DNA of 64,000 bases, from NCBI RefSeq assembly GCF_009900715.1, contig NZ_JAAAJC010000003.1:186001-250000 (forward strand). The letters are read 5' to 3'. The notes under the pieces are model-generated. The model searched no databases. It was not told the DNA's origin and saw only the letters and a program-made list of their open reading frames with translations. A program made the translations under genes and the position numbers. How positions within the stretch are numbered: the first letter of the stretch is position 1; every line of letters begins with the position of its first letter. Source of the stretch: Halococcus salsus (GTDB taxonomy: Archaea > Halobacteriota > Halobacteria > Halobacteriales > Halococcaceae). Below, piece by piece: positions 1-11,454 of the stretch.

Positions 1-62
1 TGCTCTACGAGGTCGTCACCGAGGAGACCGCCGAGGAGCGGGTCGCCGAACGGCGGCGGTAG
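1..62 (+). CDS. C-terminal end of a DNA repair helicase, probably XPB/Rad25 family (partial)
   Basis: Only the last 19 codons are in the window, read in the frame that starts at base 3 and ending with TAG at 60-62. The visible tail is EVVTEETAEERVAERRR, a basic end typical of superfamily 2 helicases. The assignment to XPB is inferred from the next gene, a Bax1/DUF790 protein, because in archaea XPB and its partner nuclease Bax1 are usually encoded side by side. The fragment alone cannot prove it. Confidence 0.5.
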   Translation, partial: LYEVVTEETAEERVAERRR

Positions 63-103
63 CGGCGAGTACGGTTTTTACGTCGTGGTTCCTCAGCTTC
101 GGT

Positions 104-1624
104 GTGCTCACGAAGGACCTCCTCCGCGTGTCGCGCGCCGGCGGGGGCTACCACCCGCAGTTCGCGACCCCGGACGACCGGCGGCTCGCGGCGCGGGTCA
201 TCGGGGTCTATCAGGGCCACACCGGCGAGACACGGGCGGAGCTCGACGACGCGCTCGCCGACCTCGAACACGAGGCCGACGACTTCAAACTCGTCCGCGG
301 GTTCGCGAAGCTCGTCGATCGTGAGGCGAGCTTCGAGACACGGGCCGCCGTCGACCCCGAACGGACCCGGAGCGCCGCCTTCGCCGCGGCCGAATCGGTG
401 GGCGTGGTGACCGAGGCCGAGCGGGAGGCGGCGCTGTCGCGGGCCGCCGACGCGCTCGATGCGTCGCCGGAGGACGTCGAGCGGTCGCTCTACGCCGACC
501 TCGACGAACGGCAGGTGCTCGTAGCGGTCGACGTCCCGTGGGACCCCGACGGACTGCTCGCGCAGTACGACCTCTCGCTGGCCCAGACCGCCCTCTTCGA
601 CGCGACCGAGGTCCGGATCAGGTGTTCGGACCCGCGAGCGGTCGTCACGGCGGTGAAGCGCCTCCGACTGATGTACGAGATCCGACGGACCGGCGAGCGA
701 GGAGGGGCGCTCTCGGAGCGCGAAGTCGTCGTGACGGGCCCCGACAGCGTGTTTCGGCGGACCAGGCGCTACGGCACCCGGTTCGCCCGACTCCTCAGGA
801 GCGTCGCCGGGGCGGGGGAGTGGGTGTTCGCGGCGACCATCGACGACCACGGCACCGAGCGCGAACTCCGACTCACGGACGAGGACCTTCGCGTGCCGGG
901 AACCGAACCCGTGGTCGAGGTGAGCTACGACAGCGCGGTGGAGGCCGACTTCGCGACCCGGTTCGCCTCGCTCGACCTCGACTGGGACCTCGTGCGCGAA
1001 CCCGAACCGCTCGAAACGGGTGCGAGGGTGATGATCCCGGACTTCGCGTTCGAGTGGAAGTACGGGGACTTCCGGGTCTACTTCGAGATCATGGGCTTTT
1101 GGACCCCGGCGTACGTCGCGAAGAAGCTCTCGCAGATCGAGGAGCTCGAAGCCGTCGAACTCCTCGTCGCGGTCGACGATTCCCTGGGAGTGGGCGAGGA
1201 GCTCGACGCCCGCGACGCCCGCGCGATCCCCTACTCGAAACGGGTCCGGCTCAAGGACGTTCGGGACGCACTCCGGGGATACGAGGAGCGACTCAACGAC
1301 GAACGCGCGGCGGCGCTGCCGGACGAACTCGTTCCCGAGGCCGACGTCGTCCCGCTCGCCGAGCTCGCCGCCGACTACGGTGTCTCGGAGGGCGTCGTGG
1401 AGGGGAAGCGGTTTCCCGAACACGACCGCGTCGGGCGCACGCTCGTTCGCCCGGCGGTGCTCGCGTCGCTCGACGAGGCGATCGAACCGGGGATGGCGCT
1501 CTCGGCGGCCGAAGCCCGTCTCGACGAGGTCGGGATCGACGACGCCAGCGCCCTCCTCTCGAAACTCGGCTATCGGGTGGAGTGGGAGGGACTGAGCGGT
1601 GGTACGGTGCGCGAGAAGGGCTGA
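104..1624 (+). CDS. DUF790 / Bax1-family nuclease, partner of archaeal XPB
   Basis: Protein of 506 residues starting with GTG and opening MLTKDLLRVSRAGGGYHPQF. Bax1 proteins bind the XPB helicase and cut DNA at unwound junctions, in a nucleotide-excision-type repair. The C-terminal half has a PD-(D/E)xK-like nuclease core: IPDFAFEWK around residues 311-319, then VYFEIMGFW and a KK pair about 20 residues later. The last ~100 residues contain a small DNA-binding-like domain. It lies 41 bases after the helicase tail on the same strand, with a T-rich TATA-like stretch near 74-80. Length fits DUF790 proteins of euryarchaea. Confidence 0.85.
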   Translation: MLTKDLLRVSRAGGGYHPQFATPDDRRLAARVIGVYQGHTGETRAELDDALADLEHEADDFKLVRGFAKLVDREASFETRAAVDPERTRSAAFAAAESVGVVTEAEREAALSRAADALDASPEDVERSLYADLDERQVLVAVDVPWDPDGLLAQYDLSLAQTALFDATEVRIRCSDPRAVVTAVKRLRLMYEIRRTGERGGALSEREVVVTGPDSVFRRTRRYGTRFARLLRSVAGAGEWVFAATIDDHGTERELRLTDEDLRVPGTEPVVEVSYDSAVEADFATRFASLDLDWDLVREPEPLETGARVMIPDFAFEWKYGDFRVYFEIMGFWTPAYVAKKLSQIEELEAVELLVAVDDSLGVGEELDARDARAIPYSKRVRLKDVRDALRGYEERLNDERAAALPDELVPEADVVPLAELAADYGVSEGVVEGKRFPEHDRVGRTLVRPAVLASLDEAIEPGMALSAAEARLDEVGIDDASALLSKLGYRVEWEGLSGGTVREKG

Positions 1625-1625
1625 G

Positions 1626-2138
1626 TCAGAGGTCGCGTTGACGGCCCTTCGGGATCTGTGACCGGAGCTCGTCGTGGAGGTAGAGCCCCACACCGAGGGG
1701 TTCGGGCTCGTCGGCGACGTCGTGGGCCGCGACGAGGTAGCCCCAGTCGCCGTCCCACTCGATCGCCTGGTCCTCGCCCGCCACGAACCGCCGGGCCTCG
1801 TCGCGGGTGAGGTCGATCACGTTCTCGGTGGCGTGTCCGCCGAAGCGCTGGGCCGCGTCGGTGGTGGGTTTCCAGTGCTCCTGCCTGGTTCGGAGGCAGG
1901 TCATCCCGAGCGCCTCGATCTCGACCGGTTCCCCCATTTCGCCCGCGAAGGCCCAGACCTTCCCCGCACCCTTCTCCCAGAAGGTGTACTCGTCGAAGAC
2001 GGTGGGAGAAACGCCGTAGCGGTCGTGCCAGAACGCTACGACTTCCTCGCGGGTCGCTCGCCCGTCGACGGAGCGGTCGGCGGCGGTCGCGGGCAGGCGG
2101 TCGAAGCGCGAGCCGTCGTTCTCGTTTGAACCGCTCAT
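1626..2138 (-). CDS. Conserved haloarchaeal protein coupled to an RNA methyltransferase, possible RNA-binding (PUA-like)
   Basis: Protein of 170 residues (start MSGSNENDG). The start was chosen because its ATG overlaps the TGA of the upstream methyltransferase by four bases (2135-2138). No enzymatic motif is visible. The middle (FWEKGAGKVWAF, then ALGMTCLRTRQEHWKPTTDA) and the end (GVGLYLHDELRSQIPKGRQRDL shortened here to its character: hydrophobic-basic tail) resemble the C-terminal RNA-binding part of RsmF/NOL1-type methyltransferases. The likely job, inferred, is to help the neighbouring enzyme hold its RNA. The gene would be a split-off domain. Confidence 0.6.
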   Translation of the reverse strand: MSGSNENDGSRFDRLPATAADRSVDGRATREEVVAFWHDRYGVSPTVFDEYTFWEKGAGKVWAFAGEMGEPVEIEALGMTCLRTRQEHWKPTTDAAQRFGGHATENVIDLTRDEARRFVAGEDQAIEWDGDWGYLVAAHDVADEPEPLGVGLYLHDELRSQIPKGRQRDL

Positions 2139-3043
2139 CCCGCGACCTCCAACTTCGCACAGAAGAATCCTCCTGTGTCGTTGAGATGGGGGTAGACCCG
2201 CTTCGCGCGCTCGACGCTCGAATCGAAGTGCTCGCCCTCCCACTCGGTGATCCCGGACCTCGTTTCGAGCCCACACTCGAACTCGACGACCCGACAGTTC
2301 TCGCCATCGAGAACCGCGTCTAGCACCGCCTCGTTCTCCTCCGGCGCGAAGGTACACGTCGAGTAGACCACCGTTCCACCCGACTTGGTCGCCTGGACCG
2401 CTCGCTGGAGGATCGACTGCTGGGTGCCGGCGATCGATTCGATTCGCTGGAGGGACCACTCGTCGAGCGCGTCGGGGTTCTTCCGGATGGTGCCCTCACA
2501 CGAGCACGGCACGTCGACGAGCGCGCGGTCGAACGCCTCGAAGTCGAACGGCGCGAGCGAGTAGTTGCCGGCGTCCCGGTTCGTGACGGCCATCGAAGTC
2601 ACCCCCAGGCGTTCGGCGTTGAACCGGAGGGCCGAGAGCCGGCCGAGGTTCCGATCGTTCGCGACCACGAGCCCGCGGTCGTCGGCGAGCGCCGCGAGCT
2701 GGGTGGCCTTCCCGCCGGGGGCGGCACACGCCGCGAACACCCGGTCGCCCGGTTTCGGGTCACAGACCGTCGCCGGCAACGCCGAGACCTCCTCCTGGCC
2801 GTGGAGCCAGCCGTGGAACGCACCCCACGTCCGGCCGGTGGTCGTGCCGTCGAGCTTCACGAGCCCCGGGTGCCAGTCGGGTGACTCGAACTCGACGCCC
2901 TCCTCGTCGAGTGCTCGTTTCGCGCGCTCGACGCTCGTCTTGATGGTGTTGACCCGGGCGACGTGGCCGAGCGGGCGCTCACAAGCCGCGCGGAACGCCG
3001 CGAAATCGTCGACGAGGGGTTCGTATCTGTCGAGGGGGTCCAT
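2135..3043 (-). CDS. RsmB/NOP (NOL1/NOP2/Sun) family RNA cytosine-5 methyltransferase
   Basis: Protein of 302 residues, MDPLDRYEP start. S-adenosylmethionine-dependent m5C methyltransferase acting on tRNA or rRNA. SAM-binding motif AAPGGK at residues 107-112, the PC motif (DVPCSCEG, Cys180) and the TC motif (YSTCTF, Cys230) that holds the catalytic cysteine are all present, followed by APEENE. It lacks the RNA-binding C-terminal extension of larger family members, which may be supplied by the overlapping downstream gene. The start is the first methionine fitting the family; a longer in-frame reading upstream would run over the opposite-strand gene. Confidence 0.88.
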   Translation of the reverse strand: MDPLDRYEPLVDDFAAFRAACERPLGHVARVNTIKTSVERAKRALDEEGVEFESPDWHPGLVKLDGTTTGRTWGAFHGWLHGQEEVSALPATVCDPKPGDRVFAACAAPGGKATQLAALADDRGLVVANDRNLGRLSALRFNAERLGVTSMAVTNRDAGNYSLAPFDFEAFDRALVDVPCSCEGTIRKNPDALDEWSLQRIESIAGTQQSILQRAVQATKSGGTVVYSTCTFAPEENEAVLDAVLDGENCRVVEFECGLETRSGITEWEGEHFDSSVERAKRVYPHLNDTGGFFCAKLEVAG

Positions 3044-3124
3044 TACCGCCGGTCGTCGGCGCGGTCGCTTGTCGATTTCGGAGTCCGGGGAAGAGCTATG
3101 TCGGCGCGGCGACTGGTTCCACCT

Positions 3125-3859
3125 ATGGCCCGCATCGACGTCGTGGCCGACATCGAACTCGACTCGCCGACGCTCGTCGAGGGGCTCCCTGGGGTCGGCC
3201 TCGTCGGGAAGACCGTCGCCGACCACCTCGTGAACGCCTTCGAGATGGAGTACTACGCGGGGGTCCACTGCGACGGCGTCCCCCAGGTCGGGGTCTACCG
3301 CGGCGAACGCTCCGCGCTGGTCCCGCCGGTCCGCCTCCACGCCGACCCCGACCGGAACCTCGTGGTGCTCCAGAGCGACGTCCCCGTCTCACCCTCGGAG
3401 GCGACCGCCTTCGCCGCCTGCGTGACCGGTTGGCTCGACGAGCACGACGTCACGCCGGTCTACCTCTCGGGGCTGCCGGACCAGTCCGACGACCCCCGCG
3501 AACTCTACGGCGTCTCGACCGGAAACGGCGACCGGGTGCTCGACGAGGCGGGGATCGTCCCACCCGCCGAGGGCGGCCTCGTCAGCGGCCCGACCGGCGC
3601 GTTGCTCTACCACGCGGGCCGAGTCAGCCTCGACGGCGTCGGTCTGATCGTCGAGACTAACCCCCAGTTCCCGGACCCTGAGGCCGCCCGGGTCGTCCTC
3701 GAACACGGTGTCGCGCCGATCGCCGACATCGAGGTCGAGACCCAGGACCTGACCGAGCGCGCCGAGGAGATCCGCGAGGCCCGCGAACGGCTCGCCGAGC
3801 GGATGGCCGAGGCCGAGGACGAGAGCTCGCAGGCCGAGCCGTTGCGGATGTTTCAATAA
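3125..3859 (+). CDS. PAC2-family protein (proteasome assembly chaperone family)
   Basis: Protein of 244 residues starting MARIDVVADIEL. The signature LVEGLPGVGLVGKTVADHL at residues ~17-35 is the glycine-rich N-terminal motif of the PAC2/COG2047 family. Archaeal members are annotated as proteasome assembly chaperones by resemblance to eukaryotic PAC2; their role in archaea is not settled. The C-terminus is a charged helix (residues ~200-235, ERAEEIREARERLAERM) likely to form a coiled coil. It is divergent from the methyltransferase gene, and the 81-base gap would hold both promoters. Its TAA is followed at once by the T-run of a repeated 3' element. Confidence 0.8.
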   Translation: MARIDVVADIELDSPTLVEGLPGVGLVGKTVADHLVNAFEMEYYAGVHCDGVPQVGVYRGERSALVPPVRLHADPDRNLVVLQSDVPVSPSEATAFAACVTGWLDEHDVTPVYLSGLPDQSDDPRELYGVSTGNGDRVLDEAGIVPPAEGGLVSGPTGALLYHAGRVSLDGVGLIVETNPQFPDPEAARVVLEHGVAPIADIEVETQDLTERAEEIREARERLAERMAEAEDESSQAEPLRMFQ

Positions 3860-4179
3860 AACCCCACCTTTTGCTGCGCTCGCCTTCGGCTCGCTGGCAA
3901 AATGTGGATCAAAAGCGCTGCGCGCTCCCGTTGGTCGCGCTTGCGCCCGCTCACTCGCTTCGCTCGTTCGCGGTACAATAACTACCGACTCCGCCACCGC
4001 ACCGGCCGCCGAAGCCCTCGGCCACTCACTCCGCTCACGGGTCATTGCATTCCCCGTTCGGATCCGAGGGTCTCCCTTCGGTCGAACCTCGCTCCGTTCG
4101 GGCCTCACCCTTCAGCCACCAGGAATCGCAGAACAACGCAGCCGCGCTGCGACCGCACCGCAACCGCCGCCACGGCGGC
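3860..4179 (+). repeat. Modular intergenic element, copy A (3' of PAC2 gene)
   Basis: No gene. Order of modules: CCCCACC plus T-run (3863-3872), a hairpin closed by TTTTGC/GCAAAA (3869-3902), the block AAAATGTGGATCAAAA (3899-3914), a GC-rich part with CGCTCGTTCGCGGTACAATA, then GCACCGG..GAAGCCCTCGGC, a CACCCTTCAGCCACCAGGA-type block near 4107, and a run of ACCGC-like pentamers (~4151-4175) that ends at the gyrA stop codon. The T-run, hairpin, GTGGATCAAAA block and pentamer run occur in the same order on the other strand in copy B (6622-6932). Part of it (TCGAACCTCGC) also resembles copies E and F. Confidence 0.75.
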
Positions 4180-6621
4180 CTACTGGACTTCGGAGAGGAC
4201 GTCGAGACAGGCGACGTGGTCGCCGTCGGCGAGTTGCATCACCCGGACGCCCTTCGTGTTCCGGCCGACGGCCGAGATGTCCTCGACGTGGGTTCGGATG
4301 ATCTGGCCGCGCTGGCTCATCACCACGAGGTCGTCGTCGGCGGTGACGGTCTCGATCGCCGTCACGCCGCCGTTGCGGTCGCCGGTCTTGATGTCCTTCA
4401 AGCCCTTGCCGTAGCGCGATTGGGTTCGGTACTTCCCCATCGGGGTGCGCTTGCCGTAGCCGTTCTCGGTGAGCGTGAGGAGGTCGTGGTCGTCGTCGGC
4501 GACCACCAGCCCGGCCACCGCGTCGTCGTCGGTGAGTTTGATCGCGTTCACCCCGCGGGCGCTCCGCCCCATCTCGCGGGCCTCCCCCTTCGGGAACCGG
4601 ATCGCCATCCCCTGCTCGGTGGCGACGATCAGGTCGCCCTCGTCGTCGGTGACGGTCACGTCGACGAGTTCGTCGCCGTCTTCGAGCCGGGTGGCGATCA
4701 GGCCGTTCGAGTGGATGTTCTCGAAGTCGGTGGCGCAGGTCCGCTTGATGTACCCCTCGCGCGTGACCATCGTGAGGCACTGGTCCTCGTCGTCGAGGTC
4801 GTCGGTCGCCACCACAGCAGTAATATCCTCGCCGTCGTCGAGGTCGACGAGGTTCACCGCGGACTTCCCGCGCGCCGTCCGACCCATCTCGGGCACCTCG
4901 TAGACCTTGAGCCGATAGACGTAGCCCTGGTTGGTGAAGCACAGGAGATAGTCGTGGGTGTTGGCCCGGAAGACCGCCGACACCCTATCGCCTTCCTTGA
5001 GTTTCGTGCCGATGATCCCCTTGCCACCGCGACCCTGGGCCTCGAAGTTCGCCGCCGGCATCCGCTTGATGTAGTCGTTCTGGGTCACCACCACGACCAC
5101 CTCCTCCTCGGGGATGAGGTCCTCGCGGGTCACGGTGCCGTAGTCCTCGACGATCCGCGTCCGGCGGTCGTCGGCGTACTCGGCTTTGACGTCCCGGAGT
5201 TCGTCGGTGATCACCCGGTCGAGCTCGGCGTCGCTCCCGAGGATGGTTTCGAGCCGGTCGATTTCCGTCTGAACGTCCTCGTACTCCGCCTCGATCTCCT
5301 CGACCTCGATCGAGGTCAAGCTCCCGAGCTGCATCCGAACGATGTGGTCGGCCTGGCGTTCCGAGAGGTCGTAGGAGTCCTGGAGGGCGGCCTTCGCCGC
5401 GTTTCGGTCCTCCGCATCTCGAATGCGCTCGATGACGTCCTCCGCGTTTTCGAGCGCCGTCAGCCGGCCGTCGAGGATGTGGGCTCGGTCCTCGGACTCG
5501 GCGAGGTCGTGTTCGGTGCGCCGACGGACCACCTCGCGACGGTGGTCGAGGTAGTGCCCGAGGAGCTGTTTCAGGTCGAGGACCTGCGGCTCGCCGTCGA
5601 CCAGCGCGAGGTTGATCACCCCGAAGGTCTTCTCGAAGCAGTGTTCGAGGAGCTGGTTCTCGACGACGTCCGTCAGGGCACCGCGTTTGAGGTCGATGAC
5701 GATCCGGATGCCGTCCCTGTCGGACTCGTCACGGAGGTCGGAGACCCCTTCGAGGGTGCCGTCGTTGACCAGGTCCGCGATGTGTTCGACGAGTTTGGCC
5801 TTGTTCTGCTGGTAGGGGAGCTCGGTGACGACGATCCGATCTCCACTCGAGTTCTCCTCGATCTCGTAGCTCGCGCGCATCCGGACCCGACCGCGACCCG
5901 TGGTGTAGGCCGAGTGGATCGCCTCGCGACCGACGATCTCCGCGCCGGTCGGGAAGTCGGGGCCCTTCACGTGTTCCATCAGGTCCTCGACGACGCAGTT
6001 CGGGTTCTCGATGAGGTGGATCGTGGCGTCGATCACCTCCCCGAGGTTGTGCGGCGGGACGTTGGTGCTCATCCCGACCGCGATACCGGACGAACCGTTG
6101 ACGAGGAGGTTCGGGAAGGCCGCCGGAAGCACGTCGGGCTCTTCGAGGCGGTCGTCGTAGTTGGGGACGAAGTCGATGGTGTCCTTCTCGATGTCCGAGA
6201 GGAGCTCCTCCGCGATCGGGCTCATCCGGGCTTCCGTGTAGCGCATCGCCGCCGGCGGGTCGCCGTCGACGGAGCCGAAGTTACCCTGGCCGTCGACGAG
6301 CGGTGCGCGCATCGAGAAGTCCTGGGCCATCCTGGCGAGCGCGTCGTAGATCGCCGAGTCGCCGTGCGGGTGGTAGTCGCCCATCGTGTCGCCCACGACG
6401 GAGGAGGACTTCCGGTGGCCCGCACGGGAGGTGACGCCCTCCTCGTGCATCGCGAAGAGGATCCGGCGGTGGACGGGTTTGAGACCGTCGCGAACGTCGG
6501 GGAGCGCCCGACCCGCGATGACGGACATCGCGTAGTCGATGTAGGACTGCTCCATCTCGTCCTCGATACGAACCGAATCCATCGACGCGTCGGGACCGCT
6601 TGGGGGAATATCAGAACTCAT
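4180..6621 (-). CDS. gyrA: DNA gyrase subunit A
   Basis: Protein of 813 residues. With GyrB it forms the ATP-driven type IIA topoisomerase that introduces negative supercoils. The active-site tyrosine is Tyr128 in AAMRYTE. The quinolone-determining loop [10 protein letters not shown] (84-93) keeps Ser89 and Asp93, the equivalents of E. coli Ser83 and Asp87, so no classical resistance substitution is seen. The GyrA box QGRGGKG is near residues 527-533, followed by the C-terminal DNA-wrapping blades. It is downstream of gyrB on the same strand, but the two are separated by a 311-base repeated element instead of overlapping. Confidence 0.98.
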   Translation of the reverse strand: MSSDIPPSGPDASMDSVRIEDEMEQSYIDYAMSVIAGRALPDVRDGLKPVHRRILFAMHEEGVTSRAGHRKSSSVVGDTMGDYHPHGDSAIYDALARMAQDFSMRAPLVDGQGNFGSVDGDPPAAMRYTEARMSPIAEELLSDIEKDTIDFVPNYDDRLEEPDVLPAAFPNLLVNGSSGIAVGMSTNVPPHNLGEVIDATIHLIENPNCVVEDLMEHVKGPDFPTGAEIVGREAIHSAYTTGRGRVRMRASYEIEENSSGDRIVVTELPYQQNKAKLVEHIADLVNDGTLEGVSDLRDESDRDGIRIVIDLKRGALTDVVENQLLEHCFEKTFGVINLALVDGEPQVLDLKQLLGHYLDHRREVVRRRTEHDLAESEDRAHILDGRLTALENAEDVIERIRDAEDRNAAKAALQDSYDLSERQADHIVRMQLGSLTSIEVEEIEAEYEDVQTEIDRLETILGSDAELDRVITDELRDVKAEYADDRRTRIVEDYGTVTREDLIPEEEVVVVVTQNDYIKRMPAANFEAQGRGGKGIIGTKLKEGDRVSAVFRANTHDYLLCFTNQGYVYRLKVYEVPEMGRTARGKSAVNLVDLDDGEDITAVVATDDLDDEDQCLTMVTREGYIKRTCATDFENIHSNGLIATRLEDGDELVDVTVTDDEGDLIVATEQGMAIRFPKGEAREMGRSARGVNAIKLTDDDAVAGLVVADDDHDLLTLTENGYGKRTPMGKYRTQSRYGKGLKDIKTGDRNGGVTAIETVTADDDLVVMSQRGQIIRTHVEDISAVGRNTKGVRVMQLADGDHVACLDVLSEVQ

Positions 6622-6932
6622 GGATCAGGGGTGTGTCGCGGTTTCGGTGGCCGGTCGGCCGCCGCGGCGGTGCGGCGGCGCGGTCGCGGTACGGTTGCGG
6701 TACGGTTGCGGTACGGTTGCGGTGCGGTCCTGGTGGATGAAGGGCGACGGCGCGAGTGAAACGAGCGCCGGAGGGCTTCTGCGGTGCTGTGCGGTCGCGG
6801 TGCGGCGTCGGAAGGTATCGTACCGCGAGCGAGGCGGAGCCGAGCGAGCGGCCTTTTTTGATCCACATTTTTTGGCCGGGGTTGAGGACCGCGAAGCGGT
6901 CCGATTCCCCGGTGAAAAAAGGTGGGGGTGCA
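6622..6932 (-). repeat. Modular intergenic element, copy B (between gyrB and gyrA)
   Basis: Same module order as copy A when read on the minus strand: CCACC plus T-run (complement of 6915-6924), hairpin GGACCGC-GAA-GCGGTCC (6886-6902), GTGGATC block (complement of 6860-6873), GC-rich part with CGCTCGCGGTACGATAC, the CGCCCTTCATCCACCAGGA block (complement of 6728-6746), then pentamer-like repeats. The last part includes an 11-base tandem repeat, GCGGTACGGTT, three times exactly (6686-6718) plus an imperfect fourth. No open reading frame in it looks like a protein. Confidence 0.78.
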
Positions 6933-9038
<2,106 letters not shown>

Positions 9039-9059
9039 GTCCCCGAAATACCACCACCA

Positions 9060-11432
9060 ATGCCATCCCTCCAATCGACACTCGACGATGGGGGGGTCGC
9101 CGCGGAGCTCGCGGAGGGCCAGCGCGCGATCTCCATCGCCGAGTTCTTCGAGAAGAACAAGCACATGCTCGGGTTCGACAGCGGTGCCCGAGGTCTCGTC
9201 ACCGCCGTGAAGGAGGCGGTCGACAACGCGCTCGACGCCGCCGAGGAGGCCGGCCACCTCCCCGACATCTACGTCGAGATCGAGGAGGTCGGCGACTACT
9301 ACCGCCTCGTCGTCGAGGATAATGGACCAGGTATCACCGCCGAACAGCTCCCCAAGGTCTTCGGGAAACTCCTCTACGGCTCGCGATTCCACAAACGCGA
9401 GCAGGCCCGGGGTCAGCAGGGGATCGGTATCTCGGCGGCGGTGCTCTACAGTCAACTGACGAGCGGCAAACCCGCGAAGATCACGAGCCGAACGGGCGGA
9501 GGGGAGGCGAAGTACTTCGAGCTCATCATCGACACCGACACCAACGAGCCCGAGGTCTCGGTCGAGGAGACGACGACCTGGGACCGACCCCACGGGACGC
9601 GGATCGAGCTCGAAATGGACGCGAACATGCGCGCCCGGGGCCAGCTCCGGGATTACATCAAGCACACCGCAGTGGTGAACCCCCACGCCCGGATCGAGCT
9701 CCGCGAACCGGGTGGGGAGTTCAAGGCCGAGCGCGCGACCGACGAACTCCCGGCCGAGACCGAGGAGATCCGACCCCATCCCCACGGGGTCGAGCTCGGC
9801 ACGCTGCTGAAGATGCTTGACGACACCGACTCCTACAGCCTCTCCGGGTTCCTCCAGGAGGAGTTCACGAGGGTCGGAAAGAAGACCGCCGCGAACGTCA
9901 TCGCGGCGTTCAACGACCGCCACTACGGTCGCGAGATGGCGTGGCGAACGCCGCACGACGGCGAGGCGATCGAGGCCGCGGTCACCGACGTGGTGGCGAA
10001 CAAGCGCGCCGAGGACGTCGAGGCGTTCGCCGCCCGCGTGGCCGAGACCGTCGGGGAGCGCGACCGCCTCGCACACCACGAGCTCGAATCGCTCGTGACG
10101 ACGGCGGCGGGCGAGACCAACACCGAGACCGGTACGACGTTCGGCGAGACGGTGTGTGAGAAGGCCGTCGCGGCTGCGTGGGAGGTGATTCGGGAGAACC
10201 GTGAGAGCGACCTCTACGAGCTCGCCGACGACGCGACGAGCACCCGAAAGGACAGCTCGACCATCGAGCCGTTCGCCGACCGGCTGGCGGCGAAGTTCGA
10301 GGGCGGGCGCGACCGCCTCCGACGCGACGACCTCGCCGAGTTCGTCGACCGCGCGGCGGCGATGACCGAGGAGCGCGACGGGGTCTCGTTCGGCGAGACC
10401 GCGCGCGAGAACGTCGTCGAGGCCGTCTGGGGGGTCTGTCGGGCGGTGCCCGACGACCCGCCGAACGTCACCGAGGTGGCCGGGGACCGCGACACCGCGA
10501 GCGCGCTGTTGGACGCGATGGGCGCGACGGACATCATCGCGCCGCCGACCGACTGCCTCTCGCCGATCACCGCCGAGCTCGTGCGCTCGGGGCTCGAAAA
10601 GGAGTTCGACGCGGACTTCTACGCCTCGGCGACGCGGGACGCGGGCGTCCACGGCGGCGACCCGTTCATCGTCGAGGCCGGCATCGCCTACGGCGGCGAA
10701 CTCCAAGCCGAGGGTAGCGTCCAACTCATGCGCTTCGCCAACCGGGTTCCCTTGGTCTACCAGCGCGGCGCGTGTGCGACGACCGACGTGATCAAGTCGA
10801 TCGGCTGGCGGAACTACGGGCTCGACCAGCCCGGCGGCTCGGGGATGCCGAACGGGCCGTGCGTCATCATGATCCACGTCGCCTCGACCAACGTGCCGTT
10901 CACCAGCGAGTCGAAGGACGCGATCGCGAACGTCCCCGGGATCGAGGACGAGATCGAGCTCGCGGTCCGTGAGGCCGCCCGCGAACTGAAGAGCTACCTG
11001 AAGAAGCGCCAGTCGATGCAACAGCGCCGCCAGAAACAGGACGTCCTCGGAGCGATCCTCCCCGAGATGGCGACCAAGCTCGCCGACGTCACCGAGCGTG
11101 AAGAGCTGGACATCGACGACTCGCTCGCGCGGATCATGAACAACGTGCTGGTCGAGCGCCGTATCGAGGACGACCACGTCGAACTCGTCGTCGAGAACCA
11201 CTCCTCAACGGGCGAGAGCCCGGAGCTCACCGAGATCGTCTCGGCCGAGCCCACGGCGGTCTCGGACGGCGCGCGCGTCGTCGAGATGGACGGCGAGTGG
11301 TTCATCAAGTGGTCGCCCGAGGTGAGCGGCAACGACGAGGCCACCCTCGAGTACGACCTCGCCGACGCCGACGCCGCCTTCGACCTCGACGTGACCGGTA
11401 TCGACGACGCGAAACTCACCGTCAACGCCTAA
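9060..11432 (+). CDS. top6B: DNA topoisomerase VI subunit B
   Basis: Protein of 790 residues, the GHKL ATPase subunit of the archaeal type IIB topoisomerase. It begins [15 protein letters not shown]-site motifs are [16 protein letters not shown] (N box), VEDNGPGI (G1) and [15 protein letters not shown] (G2). The transducer domain ends with the helix [14 protein letters not shown]. It is far longer than the crenarchaeal protein of about 530 residues because of an insertion at residues ~300-480. That insertion contains two clearly duplicated ~60-residue units (about 319-379 and 401-461), each with FA.R(V/L)A...RDRL and FGET. It is followed by top6A after 22 bases. Confidence 0.97.
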   Translation: MPSLQSTLDDGGVAAELAEGQRAISIAEFFEKNKHMLGFDSGARGLVTAVKEAVDNALDAAEEAGHLPDIYVEIEEVGDYYRLVVEDNGPGITAEQLPKVFGKLLYGSRFHKREQARGQQGIGISAAVLYSQLTSGKPAKITSRTGGGEAKYFELIIDTDTNEPEVSVEETTTWDRPHGTRIELEMDANMRARGQLRDYIKHTAVVNPHARIELREPGGEFKAERATDELPAETEEIRPHPHGVELGTLLKMLDDTDSYSLSGFLQEEFTRVGKKTAANVIAAFNDRHYGREMAWRTPHDGEAIEAAVTDVVANKRAEDVEAFAARVAETVGERDRLAHHELESLVTTAAGETNTETGTTFGETVCEKAVAAAWEVIRENRESDLYELADDATSTRKDSSTIEPFADRLAAKFEGGRDRLRRDDLAEFVDRAAAMTEERDGVSFGETARENVVEAVWGVCRAVPDDPPNVTEVAGDRDTASALLDAMGATDIIAPPTDCLSPITAELVRSGLEKEFDADFYASATRDAGVHGGDPFIVEAGIAYGGELQAEGSVQLMRFANRVPLVYQRGACATTDVIKSIGWRNYGLDQPGGSGMPNGPCVIMIHVASTNVPFTSESKDAIANVPGIEDEIELAVREAARELKSYLKKRQSMQQRRQKQDVLGAILPEMATKLADVTEREELDIDDSLARIMNNVLVERRIEDDHVELVVENHSSTGESPELTEIVSAEPTAVSDGARVVEMDGEWFIKWSPEVSGNDEATLEYDLADADAAFDLDVTGIDDAKLTVNA

Positions 11433-11454
11433 CTGTCACCAACAGCACCCACCC

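Noticed and set aside
6686-6729. Possible CRISPR array
   Set aside because: The 11-base units are directly adjacent with no spacers and there are no cas genes anywhere in the window.
4045-6759. 904-codon open frame on the plus strand across gyrA
   Set aside because: It is antisense to a certain gyrA. Its composition (runs of VLVVVG, HHH, DDR) is the usual shadow of a G+C-rich gene with biased third positions.
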